Below are positions 10,731-20,048 of a stretch of 64,000 nucleotides of DNA, piece by piece. The stretch comes from Halomontanus rarus (GTDB lineage: Archaea > Halobacteriota > Halobacteria > Halobacteriales > Natrialbaceae). Every line of letters begins with the position of its first letter. The first letter of the stretch is position 1. The stretch is taken from assembly GCF_017357405.1 (NCBI RefSeq), contig NZ_CP071598.1, forward strand, positions 744,001-808,000, in the 5' to 3' direction. The notes under the pieces are model-generated. The model did no database searches and was not told the DNA's origin. It worked only from the letters and a program-made list of their open reading frames with translations. Made by a program: the position numbers and the translations under genes.

Positions 10731-13439
10731 TTAGTCGTCGGTCAGTCGCTCGATCAACCGCACGACGATCGTCGTCATCACCGGGTGCGACAGGACGGTC
10801 GTCTGTACCGGGAACGCACAGGCGACGATCCGTCCGTTCTCGGTGGTTCGCTCGAGGAGTGGGCTGCTCCACTCGGCGAGCCATCCCTCGACGTATCCGA
10901 CGTGAACGGTATCCGTCGTGGGGTTCACGTTCGTGACGACGTGGTGTGGGTACGCATCCTCGAACTCCCAGCCGAGATGAGGTGTCGAACAGATATCGTC
11001 GAGGAGTGTCGAGTTCTGGTAGAGAAGCGACGCCGCCATTGTCCAGCTCTCGGTTTGCGGAAGGGATCGGAATTCGAAGATCTCGTTGGTGACCATCTCG
11101 CCTCGCCGGTCCGGCACCTGGACGACGGTCCCTCCGTCGTCCACGAAGTTCGTAATGCGGTCCGTTACGTCCGCCGTGAACGCAAGGTCGACATCCTCGG
11201 TGAGCGTGTGAGTCACGTCGAAACCGAGTTCCGCGACCCGAGAGGCCAGCACTCCTTCTGCGAAAACCGTCGTGTCGGCGGTCGCTCGTCTCTGTGGGGG
11301 AACGACGGTTACCGGCTCCGCCGCCTCGAGTTCGAGTGTCTCGTCTGCTGTCACGTCTGACTCGAGACGGGCGGTGACGGACTCGGTTCGGACCGTTTCG
11401 ACCGACGGGGCTGCTGTGACGACCGGTTCCAGCGTCTTCACCGAGTGAGGCGGTATCGTTACCGATCGTCGACCGTCCGCGTCTCCGAATCGCCACTCGA
11501 CGTCTCCGGTGATCGGATCTCCCGTGTCGTTGACGACAAAAATCTCGATACGGCGGTCGTCTTCGTGCCAGGAGACGTGGGAATCGAGTGAGATCACGAC
11601 GACGACGTCGTCGTTTATCGCGGCGAAGTCGTCGTGAAACGACTTTTCGTTCCGGGCGTAATCGAGCAAGCCGTTGAACTCCCACTCGACGTCGCTGAGC
11701 TGGGTCATGACGAAACCGCCGATCTGGTCGCGTTTGCGTATCTCGCCGAGAACGTGTTCGATCGACGTCATCGCGCGGTCGCACCAGCACTCGCTGAGCG
11801 CTTCGATCGTTCCGAACGCGTCCTCGAGGCCCGTTTCGGCGAATCGCTCTTCGACGCCGTCCGGCCGTTTCATTCGATCGACGAGAAAGTCGTGTGAGTA
11901 CCAGTGTGGTTCTCCGCCGTTGCGTTCGATGTCGGCGGTGGGATCGCTCATCGCCCACGTCCCGAACTCGGAAATCATCACTGGCGGGTCGGGACTCGGG
12001 TCAGCCCAGCGTCGCGTGGCGAAGTTGTCGCCCCTGTGATGGAGCAGGTGTGTCAGGCACTCCTCCCAGTCCGTCGCCCTGTCGGGACTCACGTAGTACC
12101 GGTGATAGTCGTTCACGTCCGTGTCGACGTGGGCCCACCCGGAGTTATCACAGACGAGGCGGGTCGCGTCCCACTCGCGGACCGTCGTCACCAGCGATTC
12201 GAGGTACGTCTGTTTCGTTTCGTCGGTCCAGAGGGTCTCTTCGGAATCGTAGTGGCCGATTCCCCACTCCTCGTTATAGATGCTCCAGATGACGACGCTC
12301 GGCCGGTTGTAGTCTCGCTCGAGGAGACCGCGAAGTTGGGTCTTGACTTCGTCTCTCGAGCGATCCGTATCGCGGAGCGGATTGGCGGGTTCCTCCCAGA
12401 CGAGGATCCCGTTTCGATCGGCTTTTTCGAGGAATTCCGGGTGGGCCGGCTTCACGTGTTTACGAACGAGGTTGAACCCCAGTTCTTTCGCGACCGCGAT
12501 TTCGCGTTCGAACTGCTCGCTATCGGGTGGACGATACAGCGTCTCGGGGTAGTATCCCTGTTCGAGTACTCCTCGAAGCCGTATGGACTCCCCGTTCAAC
12601 AGGAATTCGTCACCGTCCCGTTCGATCGATCGCATTCCGAAGTAGTCCTCGTATCGGTCGATCGTCTTTCCGCCTGCCGTCAGCGTGACCTCGAGATCGT
12701 ACAGCACCGGTGAGTCGGGAGACCAGTACTCGGCGTCGTCGAACGTCAACAGGAGTTCTGTCCCCTCGGCGACGGTCCGCGAATCGATCGCGACGACCTC
12801 TCCGTTTCGGGACGCTCGACCTTCAACGCGGACGTTTTCTGGTATACGTTCGTCGGCTCCCGGTTCGATCTCGAGATCGACGAGCGCCGAATCAGTCTCG
12901 AGGTCGGGGGTGACGTGCGCTCGAATCACGTGGGTAGCCGGTCGGAAGTAGAGGGATACCGACTGCCAGATGCCGCTCACGCGCGTGTACCACGGGTCGC
13001 CCTGTTTGCCGTGTGGAATCTCCGAGAGATCGTCGGGATCGGAAACGGCGACGACGAGCGAGTTCGCTCCGGCGGTGACCGCCTCGGTCACGTCCAGTTC
13101 GAACGGGAGGTAGCCGCCGCGATTGTCGCCGACTCTGTGGCCGTTGACCCAGACGGCCGCCTCGTAATCGACGGCGTCGAATTCGACGACCGTGCGCCGG
13201 TCACTGATCTCGTCTTCTTCGAGGCGGACCGTGCGTCGGTACCATGCGGTCCCGGTGTACTCCCGACGCTCCTCGTCTTCCTGCCAGATGTGGGGCACGT
13301 CGACGGGTTTCGCGTCGGCCGGCCAAGCTTCGGACGCGTTGTGCCACCCCTCCTCGAGGCCGACGCCGTTCGGGTCGATGGTGAACGTCCACTCTCCGTC
13401 GAGGGAGCGCGAATCCCGGACGGGGTTTCCTCGGTTCAT
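10731..13439 (-). CDS. GH2-family glycoside hydrolase with extra C-terminal domain
   Basis: 902 residues from the ATG at 13439; an in-frame GTG at 13454 lies upstream. Order: sugar-binding jelly roll (about 10-175), Ig-like domain (175-265), TIM barrel (270-600) with acid/base Glu390 in IYNEEWG and nucleophile Glu491 in ISEFGTW, another Ig-like segment, and a C-terminal alpha/beta domain (about 700-900) with a DDGGTVV turn and a VEGWLAEW motif. Family members are beta-galactosidases, beta-glucuronidases and related enzymes, and the substrate is not readable here. The context suggests galactose- or arabinose-containing side chains. No signal peptide. It is divergent from the IclR gene and paralogous to 24001-26712. 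Confidence 0.88.
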   Translation of the reverse strand: MNRGNPVRDSRSLDGEWTFTIDPNGVGLEEGWHNASEAWPADAKPVDVPHIWQEDEERREYTGTAWYRRTVRLEEDEISDRRTVVEFDAVDYEAAVWVNGHRVGDNRGGYLPFELDVTEAVTAGANSLVVAVSDPDDLSEIPHGKQGDPWYTRVSGIWQSVSLYFRPATHVIRAHVTPDLETDSALVDLEIEPGADERIPENVRVEGRASRNGEVVAIDSRTVAEGTELLLTFDDAEYWSPDSPVLYDLEVTLTAGGKTIDRYEDYFGMRSIERDGDEFLLNGESIRLRGVLEQGYYPETLYRPPDSEQFEREIAVAKELGFNLVRKHVKPAHPEFLEKADRNGILVWEEPANPLRDTDRSRDEVKTQLRGLLERDYNRPSVVIWSIYNEEWGIGHYDSEETLWTDETKQTYLESLVTTVREWDATRLVCDNSGWAHVDTDVNDYHRYYVSPDRATDWEECLTHLLHHRGDNFATRRWADPSPDPPVMISEFGTWAMSDPTADIERNGGEPHWYSHDFLVDRMKRPDGVEERFAETGLEDAFGTIEALSECWCDRAMTSIEHVLGEIRKRDQIGGFVMTQLSDVEWEFNGLLDYARNEKSFHDDFAAINDDVVVVISLDSHVSWHEDDRRIEIFVVNDTGDPITGDVEWRFGDADGRRSVTIPPHSVKTLEPVVTAAPSVETVRTESVTARLESDVTADETLELEAAEPVTVVPPQRRATADTTVFAEGVLASRVAELGFDVTHTLTEDVDLAFTADVTDRITNFVDDGGTVVQVPDRRGEMVTNEIFEFRSLPQTESWTMAASLLYQNSTLLDDICSTPHLGWEFEDAYPHHVVTNVNPTTDTVHVGYVEGWLAEWSSPLLERTTENGRIVACAFPVQTTVLSHPVMTTIVVRLIERLTDD

Positions 13440-13474
13440 ACCTGTCTCTCCCACACGACGGAGTTAAATCTTGA

Positions 13475-13488
13475 GTCGACCGGTCGAC
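13475..13488. promoter_or_regulatory. candidate operator between GH2 and iclR
   Basis: GTCGACCGGTCGAC is a perfect 14-base palindrome 36 bases upstream of the GH2 ATG and 87 upstream of the IclR ATG, in the divergent promoter region. IclR proteins commonly bind palindromes near their own promoter. Short GC-rich palindromes also arise by chance. Confidence 0.35.
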
Positions 13489-13574
13489 CTTCGCCAGGCC
13501 GGCACCGGTCTGCGGTCTTCGAGGTGGTCGCGATACGAACCGTTTTGTCGGAGGGGTCTCTACTGGAACTATCG

Positions 13575-14381
13575 ATGGGCCCGCCGAAACACCACGTCAA
13601 ATCGGTTTCGAAGACGTTCGAGATACTCGAGGTGATGGAGCGAAGTGGCGAACTGGGGGTGACCGAACTGTCTCAGCGGACGGGGATCGCCAAGAGTTCC
13701 GTCTACAAGTACCTCGACACGCTGCGACACCTCGGCTTCGTGACGAAGTCCGAGGGGAAGTACTCGCTGTCACTCCGCTTTTTCCAGTTCGGCCAGCGAA
13801 TCGTGAACCGTCACGATGTCTATCATCTCGCTCGGCCGGAACTGGAAGCGCTGGCTGAGAAGACCGGTGAAATGGCGTCGCTCGTCGTCGAAGAGGACGG
13901 CGAAGCGGTGTCTCTGTATCGGACTCGCGGTCACGATCGATCCCACGGTACCGTCGAAGACGGGGACCGGATCCCGATACACGGTTCCGCCGGCGGCAAG
14001 GCGTTGCTCTCGTATCGTCCACCCGAAGAGGTAGAGACGGCACTCGCCGCCGCCGACGTCGATGTCGACCGCCAGACGCTCTTTGCCGAACTGGAGACGG
14101 CTCGAGACCAGCGACTCGTCGTCGACCGAGACGCGCGCGACGTAGTCGATTACAGTGCGGGGATGCTCGAGGGACATCGTCACACCGTCGGTCAGAACCG
14201 GACCGACGACGGTCTCCGCAGCATCGCTGTTCCGATTCGAAACGATCAGGACTACGCGATCGCTGCGATAGAAGTGATCGGTACCGATCGCAGTCTGAAC
14301 GCTCAGCGACTCGAGGCGGACATCGCCCCGCTGCTCGTTTCGGCCGGCAAATCCATCGAGATCGAACTCTCGAAGCGCTAG
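13575..14381 (+). CDS. IclR-family transcriptional regulator
   Basis: A 268-residue regulator: an N-terminal winged helix (about 10-65; TELSQRTGIAKSSVYKYLDTL is the recognition helix region) and a C-terminal effector domain (about 80-262) with the family segment GSAGGKALLSY and C-terminal SIAVPIRNDQDYAIAAIEV. IclR proteins act as repressors or activators that sense small carbon metabolites; XacR, the haloarchaeal pentose regulator, belongs to this family. ATG at 13575 chosen because it places the helix-turn-helix at the usual distance from the N-terminus. It is divergent from the GH2 gene and upstream of GH51, so it is the likely local controller of the arabinose island. Confidence 0.93.
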   Translation: MGPPKHHVKSVSKTFEILEVMERSGELGVTELSQRTGIAKSSVYKYLDTLRHLGFVTKSEGKYSLSLRFFQFGQRIVNRHDVYHLARPELEALAEKTGEMASLVVEEDGEAVSLYRTRGHDRSHGTVEDGDRIPIHGSAGGKALLSYRPPEEVETALAAADVDVDRQTLFAELETARDQRLVVDRDARDVVDYSAGMLEGHRHTVGQNRTDDGLRSIAVPIRNDQDYAIAAIEVIGTDRSLNAQRLEADIAPLLVSAGKSIEIELSKR

Positions 14382-14930
14382 TGGTAATACGGCATTACCG
14401 CAGCGACGGCTCGATCAAACCGTTGTGGCTGGACCGGACTCGAGGGGAGAGGCCGCGATCCGATCGACACTCGACGAGCGCCCGATTCGGCGGTAATTCC
14501 GGCCATCTCGGTTAACGATCACGGCTGTATCATCAGAATACTAGTATCAGGTCTCGGTGTTTCTCGTGAAGAAACGCATTACTCGACGCCCAGACAGGGT
14601 GGTTTACACCGTTCGCGAACGCGGTGAAAACATACTGCATTGCATCCGTAGGGTTGTAAGAGTAAGAACCTCTTACGGCGTCGTTTCGAAATGAGAAACG
14701 CAGCGTCCACGACGGGTATTGGCCGTCTCGGAGTCACGACGGTCCGCCGGTCGATATCGACACCGGTAGCCTGTCCGACACGTCCCGTTCCGGAGCCAGC
14801 GGACGTGTCATCGCCGCAGACGGCGGCGGCGAAGACGGAGCGGTTGCCGTCCGTTCACCGGAGGCTACCCCGGTCGGGTTCTGGGATAGATTGATACGCC
14901 GGCCGAGCGTCCGTGAGGACGCCTCGAGAC
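14382..14930. promoter_or_regulatory. 549-base control region upstream of GH51 gene
   Basis: No credible gene. It holds a perfect inverted repeat, GTAAGAG (14656-14662), 7-base spacer, CTCTTAC (14670-14676), about 255 bases upstream of the GH51 ATG, and an ATACTAGTAT palindrome near 14538. Either could be a regulator site. The remainder shows no repeat or RNA gene that I can recognise. Confidence 0.4.
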
Positions 14931-17093
14931 ATGCCTGCCACGGACCCACCGACGCTCTATCGCCACGAGTACCGTCCGCCGGCGGAATCGCCGGCAGTAA
15001 CGATCGACCCCAACGTCACGGGTGAGACGGTGAATCCGTCCCTCTACGGGAAGTTCACCGAACACCTCGGGTGGAACATCTACCACGGGATAGACGCCAA
15101 TACGACGTTCAATCCGACCTTCGGTCGATGGGGATTTCGCGAAGAGAGCCCGCATCCGGACGGCGGATTCGTCGGCGAAGCCCACAACGACGACATCCGA
15201 AACCGAATCGATCAGTACGCGACCCGACAGGAGTACCCCGATTCGAAGCCGTTACGGGACGCCTTCGAGTCGGGGCTCGCCTTCTGGTGGCTTCCACACG
15301 GCGACGAGGTGACAACCACCGCCGACACCAATCCCGCCGGCGAGCGCGCCCAGCGACTCGAGACGGGGGGTCCGGGAGCGGGGATCAAACAGTGGCTCTA
15401 CCTTCCCCTTCAGCGCACCGACGGATACGAGTACACGGTCGAAGCCCGCAGTCACCGGGGGGCACGGCTCACGGTTGCGGTACACGCGATCGACGACGGT
15501 GGAGAGCCCGCGGAGACGCTCGCGAGCGACTCGTTCGACGTCGGCGACGAGTGGACGTCCGTGGATGGAACGCTCCAGTTGGAGTGCAATTGCGAGGGGG
15601 AGGGGTACGATCCGGACGCGCTGTATGCGATTACACTTACCGCCGACGAGCCTGCGGATCTCGTGATCGATCGGGTGCTCTGTTACCCCGACGACCACGT
15701 TAATCGAGTGGATCCCGACGTGATCGAGTACTATCGCGACGCCGAATTGCCGTTCCTTCGGTGGCCGGGCGGGAACTTCGTCTCCGGCTACGATTGGCGA
15801 GACGGGATCGGACCGGTCGCGGAGCGACCGACGAACCCGAATCCCGCCTGGGACGGAATCGAACCCAACCTGTTTGGGACCGCCGAGTTCGTCGCGTTCT
15901 GTCGCGAGGTCGGGGCCGAGCCGACCATCTGCGTGAACGCCGGCGATGGAACGCCGGCGGAAGCCGCGGCCTGGGTCGAGTACTGTAACGGCGATACCGG
16001 GACGGAGATGGGTGCGCTTCGCGCCGAGCACGGGTACGAAGACCCCTTCGACGTCACCTACTGGGAGATCGGCAACGAACTCTGGGGCGACTGGCAGGAG
16101 CGCCACACCACGCCCGCGGGCAACGCCGACCGTTACGAACGGTTTCACGACGCGATCGAAGCCGTCGATCCCGACGTTAAACTTCAGGCGTGTGGCTACC
16201 GGCACATCGACGAGTGGAACGCGACGCTCGCGGAGACCGTCCCCACGGAAAAACTGCGCTCGATCACGACCCACCCGCTCGCGGGTGGCGACGTTTCGAG
16301 GGCGACCGACCCCGAGGAAATCTACGACGCCTTTCAGGGCTTTCCCGACCAGCTCCGCGCGGTCTTCGATCGGTTCCTCGAGACGATGGACGAGAACGGC
16401 ATCGCCGATCCGAAACTCGCCGTCACCGAACTGCAGCAGTTCGCACACCTGCTTCCCGAAGACGAGGACGACGCCGATCCGGACGACTACCGCGTCGGCG
16501 AGGAGACGCTCCCGACCCCGACGACGCTCTCCGAGGCGCTCTACCTCACCGGCGTCGTCAACCACTGCATCCGGATGGGGTCGGACGTGGAACTGCTCAC
16601 CCACTCCGCGGCGGTCAATCACGGCGGTGGGCTCCAGAAGCACAAAGAACGGGTCTTTCCCGATCCGTGCTACTACGCCCACCGCATGGGGATCGCCCTC
16701 GCCGGGGGGACACCGCTGGCCGTCCGGGTCGCGTGCGATACGTTCTCGACGGACATCGCTCTCGGCGAGATCGATCCGGTCGACGCGGCACCGATCGTCG
16801 ACGCGATGGCCGTCCGCCAGGCCGACGCGCTCTTCGTCGTCCTCGTCGTTCGACCCGCCACGGCGAGTCCCGAGTTCGTGACGCTGGACGTGAGCGCTCT
16901 CGAGTTGGCGGACGACGTCGGAACGGCCGCGACGGTGACGACGCTCACCGGGGACGCCTTCTACGAGGAAAACAGCGTCGAATCACCCGACAACGTCGCT
17001 CCGAGTACGCAGACTGTCTCCGTCTCGGAGGGGAGCCTCGACGTCCCGGTCGAGTCGACGTCGCTCGTTCGCGTCGAACTTCCGCTCTCGTGA
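14931..17093 (+). CDS. alpha-L-arabinofuranosidase, GH51 with inserted beta domain
   Basis: 720 residues from the ATG at 14931; a GTG at 14913 would add six residues. The barrel begins at the N-terminus (SLYGKFTEHLGWNIY), is interrupted by an insertion of about 150 residues (about 110-255) that reads as a CBM-like beta sandwich, and resumes at LRWPGGNFVSGYDWRDGIGP. The acid/base is Glu383 in WEIGNELWG and the nucleophile Glu501 in VTELQQFA. This long architecture matches bacterial AbfA-type enzymes rather than the 500-residue form encoded at 9123-10628, so the two probably differ in preferred linkage or chain length. No signal peptide, so intracellular. It is convergent with the GH43 gene. 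Confidence 0.93.
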   Translation: MPATDPPTLYRHEYRPPAESPAVTIDPNVTGETVNPSLYGKFTEHLGWNIYHGIDANTTFNPTFGRWGFREESPHPDGGFVGEAHNDDIRNRIDQYATRQEYPDSKPLRDAFESGLAFWWLPHGDEVTTTADTNPAGERAQRLETGGPGAGIKQWLYLPLQRTDGYEYTVEARSHRGARLTVAVHAIDDGGEPAETLASDSFDVGDEWTSVDGTLQLECNCEGEGYDPDALYAITLTADEPADLVIDRVLCYPDDHVNRVDPDVIEYYRDAELPFLRWPGGNFVSGYDWRDGIGPVAERPTNPNPAWDGIEPNLFGTAEFVAFCREVGAEPTICVNAGDGTPAEAAAWVEYCNGDTGTEMGALRAEHGYEDPFDVTYWEIGNELWGDWQERHTTPAGNADRYERFHDAIEAVDPDVKLQACGYRHIDEWNATLAETVPTEKLRSITTHPLAGGDVSRATDPEEIYDAFQGFPDQLRAVFDRFLETMDENGIADPKLAVTELQQFAHLLPEDEDDADPDDYRVGEETLPTPTTLSEALYLTGVVNHCIRMGSDVELLTHSAAVNHGGGLQKHKERVFPDPCYYAHRMGIALAGGTPLAVRVACDTFSTDIALGEIDPVDAAPIVDAMAVRQADALFVVLVVRPATASPEFVTLDVSALELADDVGTAATVTTLTGDAFYEENSVESPDNVAPSTQTVSVSEGSLDVPVESTSLVRVELPLS

Positions 17094-17126
17094 CCGGTTC
17101 GGACGAGAGGATGGGGCGATTCGATC

Positions 17127-18167
17127 TTAGACGTCGACGTCCGGAACGGTCGCTTCCTCGCTCGGCGTTCCGTCGTCGATCGTGGGCCAGCCGTCTTCCC
17201 ACTCGATTCGGTCGAGCAGGAGCGAGCGTCGGGGAAAACTGTCGCACTCGTATTCGTCTGCGGTCGTGTCGTAGGCGTGATAGAGGAGCCAGTCCGTCCC
17301 CGCTCCGTCGGTGATCGTCGAATTGTGGCCCGGTCCGGCGAACCGGTCGCTCGCGGAGACGATCGGTTCGCCGCTGTTCCAGGCGTCGATAGTACGGAGG
17401 TCGTCTCCGTCCCGATTTTCGTACGGTCCCTCGAACGACTCGGCTCTGCCGACCTCGAGTTCGTAGGTGCTCGCGTGGCCGTCACAACACGATCCGGTCG
17501 TCACGAACAGGTAATAGTACTCGTCGTGCTCGAGGAGATACGGCGCCTCGTAGGCGTCACCGGCCACGTGGAATCGCGTCTCTTCCACCCAGTCCAGACC
17601 GTCCTCGGTCAGTTCCACGCCGTAGATCCCGTGGAAACTCCCCCAGATCAGGTAGGGCGTCCCGTCGGAGACGTGAAACGCCGGGTCGATCGAGTTCTCG
17701 ACGTCGATCTCCTCGCTCGAGAACAGTTTCCCGTGGTCGTCGAAGGGGCCGACCGGGTCGGTTGCGGTCGCGACGCCGATCCCGGGATCCTCGTCGCCCC
17801 ATTCGGAATACGAGTAGTACAGGTAGTACCGATCGCGGTACCGGACGACGTCGGGTGCCCAGATGAATCCCAGGTTCTTCCAGTCGGGCTTCGCTTCGAA
17901 GGCTTCGCCGACGTACTCCCAGTCGACTAAGTTCTCGGATTTCACGATCGGGGCGATTCGTGCACCTTCGCAGTCACCCCAGTCGTCCTCCGTTCCGTAC
18001 GCGTAGTAGGATCCGTCGTCGGATCGGACGACGGACGGATCGGCCAGGATGGGTTCGTACACCGGATTTCGGTACGTATCATCTCCGAATACCGTACTCG
18101 TACACCCCGCGAGAGCACCGATCGTCGATGCTCCACAGAGTTGCGCAAGCAGGCGTCTTCGTTCCAT
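17127..18167 (-). CDS. secreted GH43 glycosidase lipoprotein, probable arabinanase
   Basis: 346 residues: a Tat-type lipoprotein signal (MERRRLLAQL... with lipobox LAGC at about 19-22), then a single five-bladed propeller. The family triad is visible: catalytic base Asp in ILADPSVV (about 43), transition-state Asp in SIDPAFH (about 165), and acid Glu in AYEAPYLL (about 213). Endo-arabinanases and arabinofuranosidases of GH43 share this layout; the lack of an extra beta-sandwich favours an arabinan-acting enzyme. Lipid anchoring outside the membrane fits a role as the extracellular depolymerase that feeds the ABC importer transcribed divergently from 18406. Confidence 0.88.
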   Translation of the reverse strand: MERRRLLAQLCGASTIGALAGCTSTVFGDDTYRNPVYEPILADPSVVRSDDGSYYAYGTEDDWGDCEGARIAPIVKSENLVDWEYVGEAFEAKPDWKNLGFIWAPDVVRYRDRYYLYYSYSEWGDEDPGIGVATATDPVGPFDDHGKLFSSEEIDVENSIDPAFHVSDGTPYLIWGSFHGIYGVELTEDGLDWVEETRFHVAGDAYEAPYLLEHDEYYYLFVTTGSCCDGHASTYELEVGRAESFEGPYENRDGDDLRTIDAWNSGEPIVSASDRFAGPGHNSTITDGAGTDWLLYHAYDTTADEYECDSFPRRSLLLDRIEWEDGWPTIDDGTPSEEATVPDVDV

Positions 18168-18376
18168 GTACGCTCTGAGAAGTCCCTTGTGTTAAAGCCC
18201 CGCTCCGAGCGCGGACGCGAGCGTCGGTTCGCCACTGTTACCCGCTAGGACTGCATCTTCGACGAATCCACGATCGGCTACCGCGCATTCCGCCACCTGA
18301 AATCGTGCGGCACGTCAGCATATGTACACCGGGGTTCCACTTTCAACTTTCGTCGAAGTGAATCCGAACCAGACAC

Positions 18377-18390
18377 AATCTATATATATT
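18377..18390 (+). promoter_or_regulatory. TATA promoter of the sugar ABC operon
   Basis: AATCTATATATATT lies 17-30 bases before the ATG at 18406, the strongest TATA box in the window. With a start site about 25 bases downstream, transcription would begin at or just after the ATG, so translation may start at 18406 or at the second in-frame ATG at 18412. Confidence 0.65.
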
Positions 18391-18405
18391 GGTCGTATGT
18401 GATGT

Positions 18406-19815
18406 ATGAGCATGCAGGGTAATTCCCGTGCGGATGAGAATTCGAATCGACAGCGCGCCACTCGGCCAGTCAGTGGTCGGTCGAACAATCGGCGCCGATT
18501 CCTTCAGGGCGTCGGTGTCGCGGGTGCGGTGGGACTGGCGGGTTGTGTGGGCAGTCTCCCCGGATTCGGGGGCGGCGGCGACAACGAATCCCAGGCCGGC
18601 GAAGAAGACCTCGAGGGCGGCGTCGAGGTGGACGAGGGTGACGCCGACATCATCCTCCGACTCGATTCGCTGTTGACCGGTGGGGACGGCGATCCGTTCG
18701 AGGCGATGGTCGAAGACTTCAACGAGCAGTCCGACAACGTCGCCGTCGAGGTCACTCGCGTCCCGTGGGACGAGTACTACGACCAGCTGTTCACCGCGAT
18801 GACCGCCGACGAGGCCCCGGACATCGCGTTCTCGCACAGTTCTCAGATCGTCCCGTTCCTCGACAACCTGACGCCGCTCGACGACTACGTGAATTACGAT
18901 CCGTACGTCGAGCAGATCGTCGACAGCGTCGAGTACGACGGCCAACACTACGGTGCGCCCCTCGACACCCACATGGCGGCGGTCTACTACAACAAAGAGA
19001 TCTACGAGGAGGCCGGACTCGATCCGGAAGAACCGCCGACCAACTGGGAGGAGTTCGCCGAGGCGAACGACGCGATCGTCGACGCCGGATACTACGCGTT
19101 CGATTACGGGACCGGAATGCACATCTGCCGATCGTGGGGCGGCTGGCTCCGCTCGCGAGGTCACGAAGTCATCCAGGGGGAAGAAGGCAACTGGGAGCCG
19201 AACTTCAACAACGAAGGCGGCGTCGAAGTCACGCAAGCCCTTCGAGAGGCGGTCGAACGAGAGTGGACGCCGACCGAGGACGACAACAGTTGGCCGTCGT
19301 TCGTCGAGGGCGACTTCGGTGCCGTCGTCGACGGGACGTGGGCGTGGTCCCGATTCCGAGAGGGCGGCGGAGAAGAACTCGACTTCGACTGGGGTACCTA
19401 CGACCTGTCGCTCGCGCCGGGGAAGGAAGAAGACTGGACGATGTGCGACAGTCACAACCTCGTCGTCCCGGCTGCCGATCACAGTGAGGAGGAATTGGAA
19501 GGCATTGGCCAGTTCTTCGAGTACATGACGCAGGAGCGTGCAGTCGACTGGAGCGCGGAAGCGGGTCACCTCGCGGCGACCACCGAAGCCCTCGGCTCGG
19601 ACGACCTTCGCGAGCGGGAGGCGTGGGACTATTCGTTGCACACTTTCCAGGAGATCGCGGACAACGGGGAGCTGTACTACTGGCCGGCCACGCAGAATAC
19701 CGACGAGTACTCCGAGGCGATCTACCAGTCTCTCGAGGCGGTCCGATTCGGTCAACAGGACGCTCAGGCGGCGCTCGACGAGGCGGAACAGCGGTGTCAG
19801 GAGGTATTCGAGTAG
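18406..19815 (+). CDS. ABC transporter sugar-binding lipoprotein
   Basis: A 469-residue extracellular solute-binding protein family 1 member. After a polar leader comes a Tat motif NRRRFLQGVG and lipobox LAGC (about residues 44-47), then a Gly/Glu-rich linker and the two-lobed binding domain (about 80-460), with PWDEYYDQLFTAM and the typical DIAFSHSSQIVPFLDNL segment. Such proteins capture mono- or oligosaccharides at the cell surface and deliver them to the permeases encoded next. Neighbouring arabinan enzymes suggest arabino-oligosaccharides, which is inference. The 233-base gap to the first permease gene holds a second possible promoter. Confidence 0.93.
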   Translation: MSMQGNSRADENSNRQRATRPVSGRSNNRRRFLQGVGVAGAVGLAGCVGSLPGFGGGGDNESQAGEEDLEGGVEVDEGDADIILRLDSLLTGGDGDPFEAMVEDFNEQSDNVAVEVTRVPWDEYYDQLFTAMTADEAPDIAFSHSSQIVPFLDNLTPLDDYVNYDPYVEQIVDSVEYDGQHYGAPLDTHMAAVYYNKEIYEEAGLDPEEPPTNWEEFAEANDAIVDAGYYAFDYGTGMHICRSWGGWLRSRGHEVIQGEEGNWEPNFNNEGGVEVTQALREAVEREWTPTEDDNSWPSFVEGDFGAVVDGTWAWSRFREGGGEELDFDWGTYDLSLAPGKEEDWTMCDSHNLVVPAADHSEEELEGIGQFFEYMTQERAVDWSAEAGHLAATTEALGSDDLREREAWDYSLHTFQEIADNGELYYWPATQNTDEYSEAIYQSLEAVRFGQQDAQAALDEAEQRCQEVFE

Positions 19816-19981
19816 TCTCACCCATCGCGAATCATCGGGATCGGACGATCCGTTTTCGATGGTTCGGCCGAGACAGAATCCCCGCTAACGGTAACGTTTA
19901 TAATCAATCGATCAGATTATCCACTAACCATGGCACCGATCGACACGGGACCGTATCCCACGAACCATTCCGTGAACGCCG

Positions 19982-19996
19982 AATCACATCGTGATT
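19982..19996. repeat. inverted repeat before the permease gene
   Basis: AATCAC-ATC-GTGATT, 6-base arms with a 3-base centre, 53 bases upstream of the permease start. Its half-site also occurs in the much longer palindrome at 38157-38185. It may be an operator or a chance match. Confidence 0.3.
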
Positions 19997-20048
19997 GAAT
20001 ACAATGGATCGAATACCCGCCGTACGGAGAGTTGAGGTGAGATAGTAC

